A stretch of 64,000 bases of DNA from Bdellovibrionales bacterium (GTDB lineage: Bacteria; Bdellovibrionota; Bdellovibrionia; Bdellovibrionales; Bdellovibrionaceae), in the NCBI GenBank assembly GCA_016713585.1, contig JADJOV010000001.1, positions 124,001 to 188,000 on the forward strand, in the 5' to 3' direction. Positions 34,790 to 44,392 of this stretch are shown in pieces. Below the pieces are notes generated by a model. That model searched no databases. It was not told the DNA's origin and worked only from the letters and a program-made list of their open reading frames with translations. Both the position numbers and the translations under genes were made by a program. Position 1 is the first letter of the stretch; each line of letters begins with the position of its first letter.

Positions 34790-36415
34790 GTGCAAAAGAT
34801 CTTCCGTGGGGCTATCGCACTTGGTTTAGTGATTGCGGCTGTGGGGTTGGCGGGAAGGTTCCTTTGGGTAGATTCTCAGAGGAACCTTCCGATTTCATCT
34901 CAATCCGCGAATCCTCTAGTTGAATCATGGTTTGAAGCAGATCTCGCTCTCAAAGACCTTGAGGATATCATTCAAGACGAGCCGTGTCGGAGTTCACAAA
35001 AATACTTTCTTTCCTGCATCAACGCTATGCATTCGATTGCTGCTAAGTTCCAGATGACGATCAATTTTGATGGTTCGCTAGGGGCATTGACTGAGAAAAA
35101 GCTGGAAGATTCCACAGAAAAGCGAGAGCTTGAAGGTTGGCAGAATTTCTACGTTTCTAAATCGGCCGCCGCAAAAAAGATTTCTTTTCAAAAAATCTGG
35201 AACACCTTAAAGAGGGACTTTGTTCTTAAGCCCGAGCGCGCTCAAGAGAAAGCCTATATTCTCGCGATCGGTCTTAATGGCTTTTTGTCAGTGTTTAAAG
35301 ATCCACATACCTATCTTATTCCAATCAAATATTATAACGAAGTCATTACACCATTGAGTACTTTTTCGAATTCCCTAGGGGTTGTCCTTGCCCGCGGGAA
35401 GGCAAATTATTTTATTAGAAAAGTTATTGAAAAGTCCCCGGCCGATTTTTCTGGATTGGTGAAGGGGGATTTTATTCTAGAGGTTAACCACCAGGAAATT
35501 GATGATTTGCCTTTAGCTCAGGTCGGTGAGCTTCTGAAGGCCAAGGAGGGTGAGACGACCCATTTGCTCATTCGCCGGGAGGGTGGGGTCAAAAAAATTG
35601 TTCGGGTTCCTCGTATGACAGTTGAGATCCCAACAATGACCTGGAAGATCTTTCCGAGTAAGCATCTTGGAATCCTAACACTCAACAAATTTGCCAAGGG
35701 CAGTTGTGAAAAAGCTCAAGAGGCCTTACTTGAATTCAGTCAAGCCCATACGAATGCAATTCTCTTTGATCTCCGGGACAATGGTGGTGGTCAACTTGAA
35801 GAAGCTTCTTGCATTGCAAGCCTATTTTTAGGCAAGGACAGAGAGATTCTGAAGCTTCATTATAACGATTCTGAAAAAGGGGTTGAGTCTTTATTTGGGT
35901 CTCACGAGCAAATCTATTTTGGAGCACTCGGCGTTCTCATCAATAGTGGGACTGCCAGTGCCGCTGAAATACTGGCGGGCGTTCTTCAGGAATACCACCG
36001 AGCTGTTCTTGTTGGGGAGCGAACCTTTGGAAAAGGGTCTTTTCAGGAAGGTGAGACCTGGGATAGTAATCCACGAATAGCACTCTTTGAGACAAAGGGA
36101 CTTTTCACGATGCCATCGGGGCGCTCACCACAACTTACAGGAATACTGCCAGATTTCCCTGTTCGATTTCGAGAGGCCCAGGCTCTTCGGGAAGAGGACC
36201 TTTATATAAACCCAGTCAGGCCACCCACAAAAATGAGAGTTTCATTGAACCTTCCCGGTTGGGCAAATAATGCGCCCAAGTGTTTGAACTCAAGGCAGAA
36301 CCAATCTGCGATGAGCGGCACTATACCTTTTTTGGCTCACTATGATCCACAGTTGGAGGAGGCAACCAAGCTGGTGATTTGTTCAGCCGTGGCACAAAAC
36401 TTGAATGGATTTTGA
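34790..36415 (+). CDS. S41-family C-terminal processing peptidase
   Basis: Serine protease of the CtpA/Prc group, exported to the periplasm. An N-terminal hydrophobic anchor (AIALGLVIAAVGLAGRF) is followed by ~150 residues, a PDZ domain (~195-280, KSPADFSGLVKGDFILEVN) and the S41 catalytic domain with the serine in NSGTASAAEILAG and the lysine in VGERTFGKGSFQ. Start is GTG 34790 after GGGGGAG. Length 541 is somewhat longer than CtpA. The next gene overlaps its end by 11 bases. Confidence 0.92.
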   Translation: MQKIFRGAIALGLVIAAVGLAGRFLWVDSQRNLPISSQSANPLVESWFEADLALKDLEDIIQDEPCRSSQKYFLSCINAMHSIAAKFQMTINFDGSLGALTEKKLEDSTEKRELEGWQNFYVSKSAAAKKISFQKIWNTLKRDFVLKPERAQEKAYILAIGLNGFLSVFKDPHTYLIPIKYYNEVITPLSTFSNSLGVVLARGKANYFIRKVIEKSPADFSGLVKGDFILEVNHQEIDDLPLAQVGELLKAKEGETTHLLIRREGGVKKIVRVPRMTVEIPTMTWKIFPSKHLGILTLNKFAKGSCEKAQEALLEFSQAHTNAILFDLRDNGGGQLEEASCIASLFLGKDREILKLHYNDSEKGVESLFGSHEQIYFGALGVLINSGTASAAEILAGVLQEYHRAVLVGERTFGKGSFQEGETWDSNPRIALFETKGLFTMPSGRSPQLTGILPDFPVRFREAQALREEDLYINPVRPPTKMRVSLNLPGWANNAPKCLNSRQNQSAMSGTIPFLAHYDPQLEEATKLVICSAVAQNLNGF

Positions 36416-37052
36416 TATGATGGATTTTCAAACTGATCTTTTCAAATCCAGATTCCTCCAGTCCAGTCGAAAATCTGATCAACTCATGTTGGTGCTTCAT
36501 GGTCGAGGCGACAGTCTGCGCCCCTTTTCACGTTTCAATGAAGAGCTCAGGATTCCAGAGATGAATTATCTTTTGTTGAACGCACCAAAGAAATACCTCG
36601 ATGGATATAGTTGGTACGGTGAACCTCCATATAAAAAGCAAGGAGTTCTTCGAATTAGAGAACTTCTATTTCAACTTATAGAACAATTGGAAATGCAGGG
36701 CTGGAAGAGTGAAAACATCTTTTTGTTTGGGTTTTCTCAAGGCTGCCTTGTGAGTGCGGATTTCGCTCTCAATTCGAAAAAGAAACTGGCAGGCGTCATT
36801 GGTGTGAGTGGGTATTTTCACTTCTTTCCTCGGTGGCGGGCTGAGCTTTCCCGCGAAGCCTCGAAGACACCTTGGTTAATAACGCACGGTCTGAAGGACG
36901 ATGTTCTGAGAATTGATGACACAAAATTCGGTGTCAATAAGCTCAAGAATGCGGGATTAAATGTTGACTGGATCGAGCTTGCGAAAGAACACACTTTGGA
37001 GCGCAAAGAGTATCCTATTATTCGAAAGTGGGTCCGTGAAAAGCTGAAGTAA
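36405..37052 (+). CDS. Alpha/beta hydrolase, carboxylesterase/phospholipase type
   Basis: Cytoplasmic esterase of the YpfH/phospholipase-carboxylesterase family. The oxyanion region is LVLHGRGDS, the nucleophile elbow GFSQGC with Ser near residue 110, Asp in HGLKDDVL and His in AKEHTLE form the triad. Length 215 is typical. Start is ATG 36405, overlapping the protease gene; ATG 36417 and 36420 are equally possible. Natural substrate unknown. Confidence 0.88.
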   Translation: MDFDMMDFQTDLFKSRFLQSSRKSDQLMLVLHGRGDSLRPFSRFNEELRIPEMNYLLLNAPKKYLDGYSWYGEPPYKKQGVLRIRELLFQLIEQLEMQGWKSENIFLFGFSQGCLVSADFALNSKKKLAGVIGVSGYFHFFPRWRAELSREASKTPWLITHGLKDDVLRIDDTKFGVNKLKNAGLNVDWIELAKEHTLERKEYPIIRKWVREKLK

Positions 37053-37066
37053 CTCTTGGACGGGCC

Positions 37067-38937
37067 CTAAATATCCTCAGTATGTGTTTTCAGAAGCTGT
37101 TTGATTTTTCGTACGAGGTCGGAAGTCCGCGCAAGGCTGTCGGTCGAGGAGTAGGAATGATTTTCAGGCAGATGGGAGACTTCGAAAACGAGGTGGTCTA
37201 TTGTCTCTTGAATATCACCATACGATAGTCCCGCTCGTTGCGCTTGCACCAAAACATCGACAATCTGTATTAAGGAATTTCCTGTTAAACGGGTGTCTGC
37301 ATTGATTTTTTGAGACCTTTCATTTAACCCTGAAAGTACTGTTTGGATACTCTCTGTCTTGGTTCCCCTTCGAGTAGGAACTTTTGAAACCAAATGGATT
37401 AGGTTTTTGTAGCAGCTCTGAAATTGGCGTATTTTTTTGAGATGCTTTTCTTTGAGGGTCGATTCTTGGCGATTTGCGAATCTGGAAACAGCTTGTTTCA
37501 GGAAATCTCGCTCAGGTATATTTTTGCTTTTGAAATCGGTATTTGAGGGCAAAAAAGCCAAATAAGTTTTTGGCAAATACGCGAGCAGGCGTCTCATGTT
37601 GTAAAGAGCAGGGAGATTAGTGCCGTCAGGTACTTTTTGCTGCGGGCCGCGGACTTTTGCTTTTTCAAAATAGGAAAAAATTTTATCAAATCTGTTGAAC
37701 GCACTTTTTTGTCTTTTTTGAAGGTATTCCCGTTGGGGTTTTGAAAATCCAACTCTGTAAAGAAGACGATCACATCTGGCCTGAGCGAAAGCGTGGTCAA
37801 AATCCTTGAGGACCTGATGTTTGTTGAAGCTTTTGAGTGGTTTTTTAATGCCGGTCCTCAGGTAGTCGACGAGCTGGCAGAAGACTTGAACAATTTCGCG
37901 AGCCTTGATCTTTTGCTCATTGAGATTAGTTGAGAATCTTTCCACATCATCATATCGATAGGAATCATGACGAATTCCAAATTGGCGAACGCTTCCGTAG
38001 TCGATAATTCCCGCATTGGCGAGAACGTTATCGCCATCCCAATCAAGCCAAGCAAAGATGTAATCCATTTCCAATTTTGCTGCGAATTCGGCAAAATCTT
38101 TTGATAGGAGTCTGAGCATGAGGTCGTAGGCATTTTGATTTGAGTATTTCCAAGTTCTGTTTTTCAGTTGTCTTTGAATAAAATAGTGGGTGGCTGTCTT
38201 GAGTTCAGGATAACGGTTTTGCTTTAAGAGCAGGAAAAGGTGAGCCGGGCGTAGGAGGTTTGGCGCCGCACGAACCCCGATTCCGACTCCCGACCAAGGT
38301 CGATAATGCATAAAACACGTTCGGTGTGAATTCCCTGAAGATGAATCGTTTCTGCCAGAATTGCGGCTCCATAAAGTTCATCGAGTTCTGCTTGCCCACA
38401 TCCATATCCATAATTGGTAGTTCCTGTCTTGAGAGGCTTATTGGCCTCGACAGAGCCCGGGGCAAGACAGGTGACGCCAGTCCCTCGGCTTGAAACGTCC
38501 CAGACCACGGCCTGATGTTGAACAGTTCCGTTCCAAATACCTCGGCCATCACCAGAGGTCTTCCCTTTTTTATTTGAATGCTGAAGCTGAAGATAGCGGG
38601 TGGCCATATATTTATTTGGCTTTATAGTTGCCGGATCAATTCGCCTTCGTGTCAGTTCGTCGTATTCATTAATGATCTGTAATGAAAAAGTGTGGATCAG
38701 TTGTCGCTCAAGATCAGGATTCATTTTATGGGGGTGATTCTTTTCAAGGAGACCCATTTCTTTGGCAAGAGTGTAATTGAAGTAAGGAACCCGTCCTTGA
38801 GGAAGAACTCGTGCTCTATAGAGAACGCAGGCGTCAGGAAGGAGCTCCCGCCAGGGATGACTTCCATCAAGTTTATCAAAGGAAGCGTAGGGCTCCTGAG
38901 AGATCTGCAATCTTCGAGCTGCGGAAATACGACTCAT
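37067..38937 (-). CDS. Divergent SelO/YdiU-like pseudokinase-fold protein, one frame break
   Basis: Two frames together make a ~620-residue protein. The first half has FNYTLAKEMGL, TSGDGRG and DVSSRGTGVTCLAPGS, which line up with the LN..LA..LG, LGDGRA and KGSGPTPFSR blocks of SelO; the second has YFIQRQL, DWDGDNVLANAGIIDYGSV, matching the NTDNM...DYG metal-binding segment. The halves join as IIDLGRGVGIGVRAAP by adding one base at the three-C run 38289-38291. SelO enzymes transfer AMP to proteins, but here the SelO Lys of KGSG appears as Arg and ~250 C-terminal residues are unlike E. coli YdiU. Family call is moderate; activity unproven. Confidence 0.65.
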
Positions 38938-39072
38938 TGAGAATAAGTCGGCACTTGAGATCTATCTCTGAATGTGACAATCTAAATCTGGACCAATGTC
39001 GGAATCAGTCGAGTCAAGTATTTTCCGACAAAGGTGCAGCGAGACGGAAGTCATATAAGGGGAGGTGATTTT

Positions 39073-39684
39073 GTGGACAACAACATGATGAGGACCGCTG
39101 TGTTTATTTTCACATTTTGTTTGGCTCTGTTCATTCTGCCAATAAATGCTTTGGCAGTGAGGCCAATTGAAATTATGACCAAAGACACAAAGCCCTGTGA
39201 AAATATTGATTCACATATCGAGGCTCAAGGTCGAGTTATTTCTAATCTAGCGGATCTTCAGGGACGAACGCTTGTTGCGGGTCGAGTTTTTCAAGTCGTC
39301 GATGATTCTGATTCAAAAGCGAGAGTTTATTTGGAGACCCGATTGCATCCTAATTCACAAGAAGTCAGAGTTATGTGTTCCTCTGGGTTTTTTTCTATTG
39401 GGAAGAGGGTTCATGTCAGTTTGCCTCTCATTATTGACTTAACGGCCAGGAGAACCCTAGGCGATACTTTTTGGAATTTTCATCTTTTCAGAAACTCCCA
39501 AGGTTTTTTCGCAATGAACACGAAAGCCCTGGCGATTTTGCCCTCTGATGTGTTGATTTTTCTAAAAGCCGAATATTCTGAGTTTCAGATTCGCGAAGTT
39601 TCTGAAAGCAAAATTAGAATTCATTTGGTGGATTCTCGAAAGCGAATCAAGCAAGCCATAGTGATTGAATACGATCTCATCTGA
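39073..39684 (+). CDS. Exported protein of unknown function
   Basis: A 203-residue protein from GTG 39073, preceded by GGGGAGG at the right distance. Residues 1-27 form a signal peptide (TAVFIFTFCLALFILPINALA). The mature part is beta-rich, with two Cys ~75 residues apart (PCENID and VMCSSG) that may pair. No family recognised. It stands alone between the SelO-like gene (divergent) and the hemerythrin gene. Confidence 0.7.
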   Translation: MDNNMMRTAVFIFTFCLALFILPINALAVRPIEIMTKDTKPCENIDSHIEAQGRVISNLADLQGRTLVAGRVFQVVDDSDSKARVYLETRLHPNSQEVRVMCSSGFFSIGKRVHVSLPLIIDLTARRTLGDTFWNFHLFRNSQGFFAMNTKALAILPSDVLIFLKAEYSEFQIREVSESKIRIHLVDSRKRIKQAIVIEYDLI

Positions 39685-39833
39685 AGTGCGAGTCATTATC
39701 AAAAAAGTGAGCATATTTAATGCGACGCAATATAAGTTTTTGTTATGCCTTCTCTCGCTCTCAAGTTTAAAACTAGACCTCCGATAGAGCCCTCAGAGTT
39801 CATAGCAACAAACAAAACAGTAGAGGGGGATTC

Positions 39834-40253
39834 ATGTCAAAGACAGATCACTTTAGAGCGGATCACAAAGATATGGTCGGAATAGTCGTTGAAATTTCTA
39901 AACTTCTCAACGAAGCGGGCTTGGTCGCTAATCCTGCACCAGTCACGGGATTGCTTGGAAAGCTTGTTGGGAAGTTGAAGATCCATTTGGTTACTGAAGA
40001 CAGGTCACTTTATCCACAACTACTTAAGAGTTCAGATCCAAAGGTGAAAGCAACTGCCGAGAAATTCCAAGCCGAAATGGGTGGCATTAAGACTGTGGTC
40101 GAGGCCTTTGCAACCAAGTGGATGGATCCTCGGGAGATCAAAGCACATCCTGCGGCTTTTATTAAGGAAACCAAAGGCTTGTTCGATGCCCTTGCAAAGC
40201 GAATAGAGAAAGAAGACAACGAGCTCTATGCCCTTGCGGATAAGGCTGCATAA
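39834..40253 (+). CDS. Hemerythrin HHE-domain protein
   Basis: Four-helix bundle predicted to hold a di-iron centre, used for oxygen or NO sensing or iron handling. His ligands are visible in FRADHKDM (helix 1), KIHLVTEDRSLYP (HxxxE in helix 2) and, later, AHPAAF and EDNELYALAD. Length 139 with no extra domain. A GAGGGGG site precedes the ATG. Not linked to a partner gene. Confidence 0.85.
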   Translation: MSKTDHFRADHKDMVGIVVEISKLLNEAGLVANPAPVTGLLGKLVGKLKIHLVTEDRSLYPQLLKSSDPKVKATAEKFQAEMGGIKTVVEAFATKWMDPREIKAHPAAFIKETKGLFDALAKRIEKEDNELYALADKAA

Positions 40254-40284
40254 AAAAAAGAAATTTTCGGTCATGGGAATAGAA

Positions 40285-40324
40285 ACAATCGGTTATGTGG
40301 CGCCCGAGCGTCGCCTCATAACCG
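40285..40324 (-). terminator. Inverted repeat at the rsmB stop, possible terminator
   Basis: GGTTATG-t-GGCG and CGCC-t-CATAACC (40292-40303, 40313-40324) form a 12-bp stem with one mismatch that includes the rsmB stop codon. On the minus strand it is followed by a T-rich stretch (TTGTTTCTATT). Confidence 0.5.
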
Positions 40325-41528
40325 CAACGTAAAAGCCATCCCAGTCCTTAAGGCGGGGATCACAGCTTTGTTCGGAGATGAGCTCCCAAGAGGTTTGCCT
40401 GGATTTGTCCTTGGATAAAGTTGGTTTTTCTAAGAACTGCCTAATCTGGTTTTGATTTTCCGAAGGAAAGATACTGCAGGTAGAATAAACAAGAAGCCCG
40501 CCGGGTTTCACCATCTTTGAGTATTCAGTTAAAAGTCGAGCTTGTGTTTGTTGCACTTCGTGCAGGATTTTCCGGTTGATTCTCCATTTGGCATCTGGGT
40601 TTCGTCGCAAGACCCCGGAGCCCGAGCAGGGAACATCTAACAACACCCGATCAGCTTGTTCATAGAGTCCTTCTACGGGGTAAGTTTTCGTTTCTTCTCC
40701 AAGGGGCTCCAATCGACAAGTTTCAATAATATTAATCTTATTTCTTCGCGCTCGTTCGCGAAGCGCCAAGAGCTTTCTATCAGAGATATCCATTGCAATT
40801 AATCGTCCACGATGACCCATCAATGTGGCCATATGTAAGGACTTTCCACCCCCGCCAGCGCAGGCATCGATAATTGTCTCTCCGGCCTGGGGGTTCACCT
40901 GTGGCGCGACCTCCTGAGAGGCCAAATCTTGGATCTCAAATAAGCCGTCCTTAAAACACGAAGTGGAAGTTAAATTTTTTCTGACAAGAAGTCGCAGGGC
41001 TGGTTTTTCAGGATCAACAACTTCGGTGGCAACTCCTTCGGCCAAGAGTTTTCTTTGGAGGTCGCTGGGTCGTGTGGCGATCAAATTTGTTCGCAGGTAG
41101 ACCTCTGCTGGATGATTTAAAGAAGTGATCAGGCTCTCCCAATCGGAACCGCACTCTGAAAAACCAATTTCGTCGAGTTCATCAGAGAGCGAGTGTTTGA
41201 TCGCACGAACTACGGATTCTGCGGGTGCAGTCCAACGCAAATTTTGAAGCTCAGGCCATTGAGGAAGGGCAATCCCTTGGCTCAGAACTCGAGCGCCCCA
41301 CAGGCTCCAGAAGTCTTGGGTGGTCCAGGCCTGAGGAGTTTTGTCAATGCCAGCGCCATGGGCCAGCCAGCGAGCCGTGCGAACAATCTCAAAGATGGAT
41401 TCAGCAAAAAACTTTCGATCACGGGAGCCCCACTTTCTTTGAGATTTCAGAAAGCGTTCAATAACTCGATCAGTTTTTGCGGACTGAGTGAAAATCAAAG
41501 CTAAAGCATCGACAACACTTTGCGCCAT
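40293..41528 (-). CDS. rsmB: 16S rRNA (cytosine-C5)-methyltransferase, RsmB/NOL1/NOP2/Sun family
   Basis: SAM-dependent methylation of a cytosine in 16S rRNA. An N-terminal NusB-like domain (~1-140) is followed by the catalytic domain: SAM motif IIDACAGGGGKSLHMA, catalytic motif LLDVPCSGSGVLRRNPD and the second cysteine in VYSTCSI. Length 411 is standard. RsmB is the best match given the NusB-like N-terminus. It is immediately followed by the inverted repeat described above. Confidence 0.92.
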   Translation of the reverse strand: MAQSVVDALALIFTQSAKTDRVIERFLKSQRKWGSRDRKFFAESIFEIVRTARWLAHGAGIDKTPQAWTTQDFWSLWGARVLSQGIALPQWPELQNLRWTAPAESVVRAIKHSLSDELDEIGFSECGSDWESLITSLNHPAEVYLRTNLIATRPSDLQRKLLAEGVATEVVDPEKPALRLLVRKNLTSTSCFKDGLFEIQDLASQEVAPQVNPQAGETIIDACAGGGGKSLHMATLMGHRGRLIAMDISDRKLLALRERARRNKINIIETCRLEPLGEETKTYPVEGLYEQADRVLLDVPCSGSGVLRRNPDAKWRINRKILHEVQQTQARLLTEYSKMVKPGGLLVYSTCSIFPSENQNQIRQFLEKPTLSKDKSRQTSWELISEQSCDPRLKDWDGFYVAVMRRRSGAT

Positions 41529-41569
41529 GTGTTTGTGAAATTGGACTGGTTTATTGAGCAGGCGACCCC

Positions 41570-42257
41570 CTAGAACGTGAAGACGGCTCCGCTTGTTAAA
41601 AATACCCCGTTGAATTGGCCACTCGTGAGTACCAGTAAATGGTTTTTCATTCCAGTTTCAACGAAAAAACCAGCTTGGTTAACAATATCAAAAAACCGTG
41701 CGCCCATTAAAAACTGATAATCGAAGGCGATTTGGGATTCATCTGCGATTTGCTTAAAGAAGATTCGGGGCCGCCGCCAATTCCGAAATAGAGTGGAAAT
41801 TTTGAAGATGCATCAGGAAAAATCAACAAGGGCATCAAACTCATTTTGAGGGGAGTTTCCCCTAATACTTTATATTCATTGAAATCGATTCGAAGGTTGA
41901 GATCCATTGTGCCCCACTCCTTCACACGGTAGGTTACACCCGCCGAGTAGGAGCCCACATCTGATTGCTTATTCCTCTGTCCCCATTCCCAGGCTTCGCC
42001 AGACATCAGTCGTCCACCGTGGATAGCTAAATAATGGCTCTGCTTTCCAACGTTTTCATCAGGGCCCGAAGCTCGGCTAGTCGCCATATAGTCGGCGGCA
42101 ACTTCCTTTCCAACAGGAGGACTCACTTCTCGGCCGACTCTTTGTTGAGCCGCAAACACAGTTGGCGAGCCCAGCAGGCCGAGGAAAGTAAGAAAGAAAA
42201 AGTGAAAGGCAATGAAGGCCGTTGAAATTTCAGAAGTTGCTCAAGAGAAGATCTCAT
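41570..42257 (-). CDS. Outer-membrane beta-barrel-like protein, two frame breaks
   Basis: Reconstructed from three frames. ATG 42257 has an AGGA site; adding one base in the A/T runs at 42225-42230 gives a signal peptide (FIAFHFFFLTFLGLLGSPTVFA, cleavage after the second Ala). The main frame then runs through alternating beta-like strands (YSAGVTYRVKEWGTMDLNLR). Adding one base at the four-G run 41767-41770 lets it continue through GARFFDIVNQAGFFVETG to a final aromatic strand ending GAVFTF, the C-terminal Phe signature of outer-membrane proteins. About 230 residues. Specific function unknown. Confidence 0.65.
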
Positions 42258-42387
42258 TCAGGTTCCTATTTTAATTTTTAATTGATATTTTGGTTTAGCA
42301 CAGTTTTCCCATAAGTGGCACTTGACTCAACTGGTCAATCTGTCCATCCATTGACCGGACTGCCATGAGCACCTAACTTCAAAAATA

Positions 42388-42907
42388 ATGAAATGCCCTT
42401 TTTGTAGTCACCAAGATGATCGAGTTCTAGATACCAGAGTCCAGAAAGAGGGCTCTATTCGGAGACGTCGGGAGTGTCTCAAATGCAAGGCCCGATTCTC
42501 AACTCTCGAGACTTTAATGCTAAATTATCCAATGGTTGTCAAAAAAGACGGTCGGCGTGAAGCTTTTAGCAAAGAAAAAATACTCAATGGTCTTCAGGCC
42601 TCCTGTCAAAAAAAGACCAGTCAGTCTTTTGCAACTCGAGACCGTGGTAGAGAAAATTGCTGGTTGGCTTATTAATCGCGCTGACAGTGAAATTTCGTCC
42701 CAGCTTATAGGCCAGAAGGTTATGTTTGAACTGAAAAAAATCGATGATGTGGCCTACGTGAGGTTCGCAAGTGTTTATCGAAATTTTAAAGATGTCCAAG
42801 AGTTTGTTGAGACTCTAGAAGAAGATGAGTTCGGTGGTTCGAAAGACTCTCAGAGTCCCCAATTGACCCTCACTTCCTTTGAAGAAACTCCTACAAGTTT
42901 CTCATGA
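42388..42907 (+). CDS. nrdR: Transcriptional repressor NrdR, one frame break
   Basis: ATP/dATP-sensing zinc-ribbon repressor of ribonucleotide reductase genes. The zinc ribbon is CPFC...CLKC (MKCPFCSHQDDRVLDTR, RRRRECLKCKARFSTLE), and the ATP-cone follows (VVKKDGRREAFSKEKILNGL). The remainder, LQLETVVEKIAGWL to FVETL, is in another frame; removing one A from the seven-A run at 42608-42614 joins them as SCQKRPVSLLQLE. It heads a run with nusB, as often seen in bacteria. No NrdR box pair is identified in this window. Confidence 0.92.
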
Positions 42908-42931
42908 ATATTATTGAATGAAAGGTTATAA

Positions 42932-43339
42932 ATGAGAAGGCTCGCTCGTGAACTCGCTCTTCAGGTTCTTTTTGAAAAGGAATTTGCTTCCCAGTCTCAG
43001 GTTCATAACACGGTTGAGCTTTCCAGGGACGGGTCCCAAGCGCTTGACCCATCGATTTTAGTTTATGCGACGGAGTTGGTTGACGGTGTCAGTCAATTTA
43101 AAGATCAAATTGACCAGAAAATCCAAGGGGCAAGTCAACATTGGAAGCTTGATCGTATGGCGACGGTAGATCGTAACATTATTAGAATCGCCATTTTTGA
43201 GATGTTATATCTGAAGGAGCCACTTAAGCCCAATATTGTCATTAATGAGGCCGTCGAAATTGCTAAAAAATTCAGCACAGATGAGTCTGCCTCCTTTATC
43301 AATGGTCTGCTCGATCAAGCTCGGACGTTAGTTACTTAA
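42932..43339 (+). CDS. nusB: Transcription antitermination protein NusB
   Basis: All-helical protein that, with NusE, binds boxA RNA for rRNA antitermination. N-terminal RRLARELALQVLFEKEF with Arg-rich RNA-binding helix, and C-terminal PNIVINEAVEIAKKFSTDES...FINGLLD are diagnostic. Length 135 is normal. ATG 25 bases after nrdR; stop overlaps the next ATG as TAATG. Confidence 0.95.
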   Translation: MRRLARELALQVLFEKEFASQSQVHNTVELSRDGSQALDPSILVYATELVDGVSQFKDQIDQKIQGASQHWKLDRMATVDRNIIRIAIFEMLYLKEPLKPNIVINEAVEIAKKFSTDESASFINGLLDQARTLVT

Positions 43340-43794
43340 TGGGAATCTCAATATTATCCCTCGCTAGTCGGCTCAATACTGGCTCTGATCTGTGGGTTAT
43401 GCCGCCCGTGGCAATTAGCCAACAGACTTTGCAAATCGACTGGTATCTCAATTTTCAAATTTCACAAAGTCAGTTTCGGAAACGAGTTCAAAGACCATCA
43501 GAGCTGCAAAAGGTCCTCGATGAGGTTGAATGGCCACTGGAGAATATGACGCACTATAAGACAGGGGCGTTTCTGGTTTCGGCAAACAATAGTCTTCCAT
43601 GTCGTGAGATCGTAGTTTTGGATTATTCTGAGGATCTTTCAGTTTGGACCAAAGACCTGTTTGATATTTGGAAAAACCTCAGTGAACCTAGTCTTCGAGT
43701 TTTTTTGCCTCCTAAAGTCTCTGCGAATGACTGGTTTTCAATGTGGCGTTCACTCAGTTCTTTCGAGGATATGACCGTCGTCCTTGATTCTTAG
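43339..43794 (+). CDS. Conserved-looking cytoplasmic protein of unknown function
   Basis: A 151-residue protein without signal peptide or membrane segment, translationally coupled to nusB (TAATG). It is rich in Trp, Ser and Leu, with a C-terminal LPPKVSANDWFSMWRSL. No family recognised. Coupling makes it a real gene with good certainty; function may relate to its operon partners nusB and ppsR, but that is inference. Confidence 0.7.
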   Translation: MGISILSLASRLNTGSDLWVMPPVAISQQTLQIDWYLNFQISQSQFRKRVQRPSELQKVLDEVEWPLENMTHYKTGAFLVSANNSLPCREIVVLDYSEDLSVWTKDLFDIWKNLSEPSLRVFLPPKVSANDWFSMWRSLSSFEDMTVVLDS

Positions 43795-43819
43795 CCAAAA
43801 ATGTTCTCTACAATGAACA

Positions 43820-44392
43820 ATGGAGTCAATTTCATATCACTTAGCTAAATTACAGAATAAGCTCGAAAGATTTTTTGAAGAGGAGCCATATTCAACTGAT
43901 GAAGCTTTTCAGATTCAGGCGAATTTTCAAATCCAAACGGCGAAGTCCTATTTGAACAAGCTTAATGAGTCGCTGCCTGCTGAAGAAATGGATCGAACGG
44001 CGGTGCTTTTCTCAAGATTTGTTCCACTCTTTGAGTTCGGAGTCTTGCTCTTTGCAAATCCACCGCCCGTTAGAATTGTTGCAACATTTGATCGTGGAAT
44101 TTTAAAGACAATGAAGCCTAGCCAATCAAAAATTTCACCGCAAGATTTTGCGACCGTTATGCCAGATATCTTAAAATTACCATATTTTGAATTTCTTGCC
44201 CCGAAATCAAATCTTCTGAAGAGCAAAATAAATCATTTGTTTCCAGCCATGCGCTCCGACGACCGCCTTTTAATGGTTCGAATAGGTCCTCAGGCCGCCT
44301 TCGTTTTAAGTACGACTCTCGCTGAACCATGGCTCGGAATTCATTTAAGGAATGTCCACGAGGCGCTTCTGCCTCAGGCGGGGCCACGATGA
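43820..44392 (+). CDS. Unknown protein preceding ppsR
   Basis: A 190-residue cytoplasmic protein with a helical N-terminal third (LAKLQNKLERFFEEEPYSTD) and a more mixed remainder containing PPPVRIVATFDRG. No recognised domain. Its TGA overlaps the ppsR ATG as ATGA, so the two are translationally coupled. No ribosome binding site of note. Confidence 0.7.
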   Translation: MESISYHLAKLQNKLERFFEEEPYSTDEAFQIQANFQIQTAKSYLNKLNESLPAEEMDRTAVLFSRFVPLFEFGVLLFANPPPVRIVATFDRGILKTMKPSQSKISPQDFATVMPDILKLPYFEFLAPKSNLLKSKINHLFPAMRSDDRLLMVRIGPQAAFVLSTTLAEPWLGIHLRNVHEALLPQAGPR

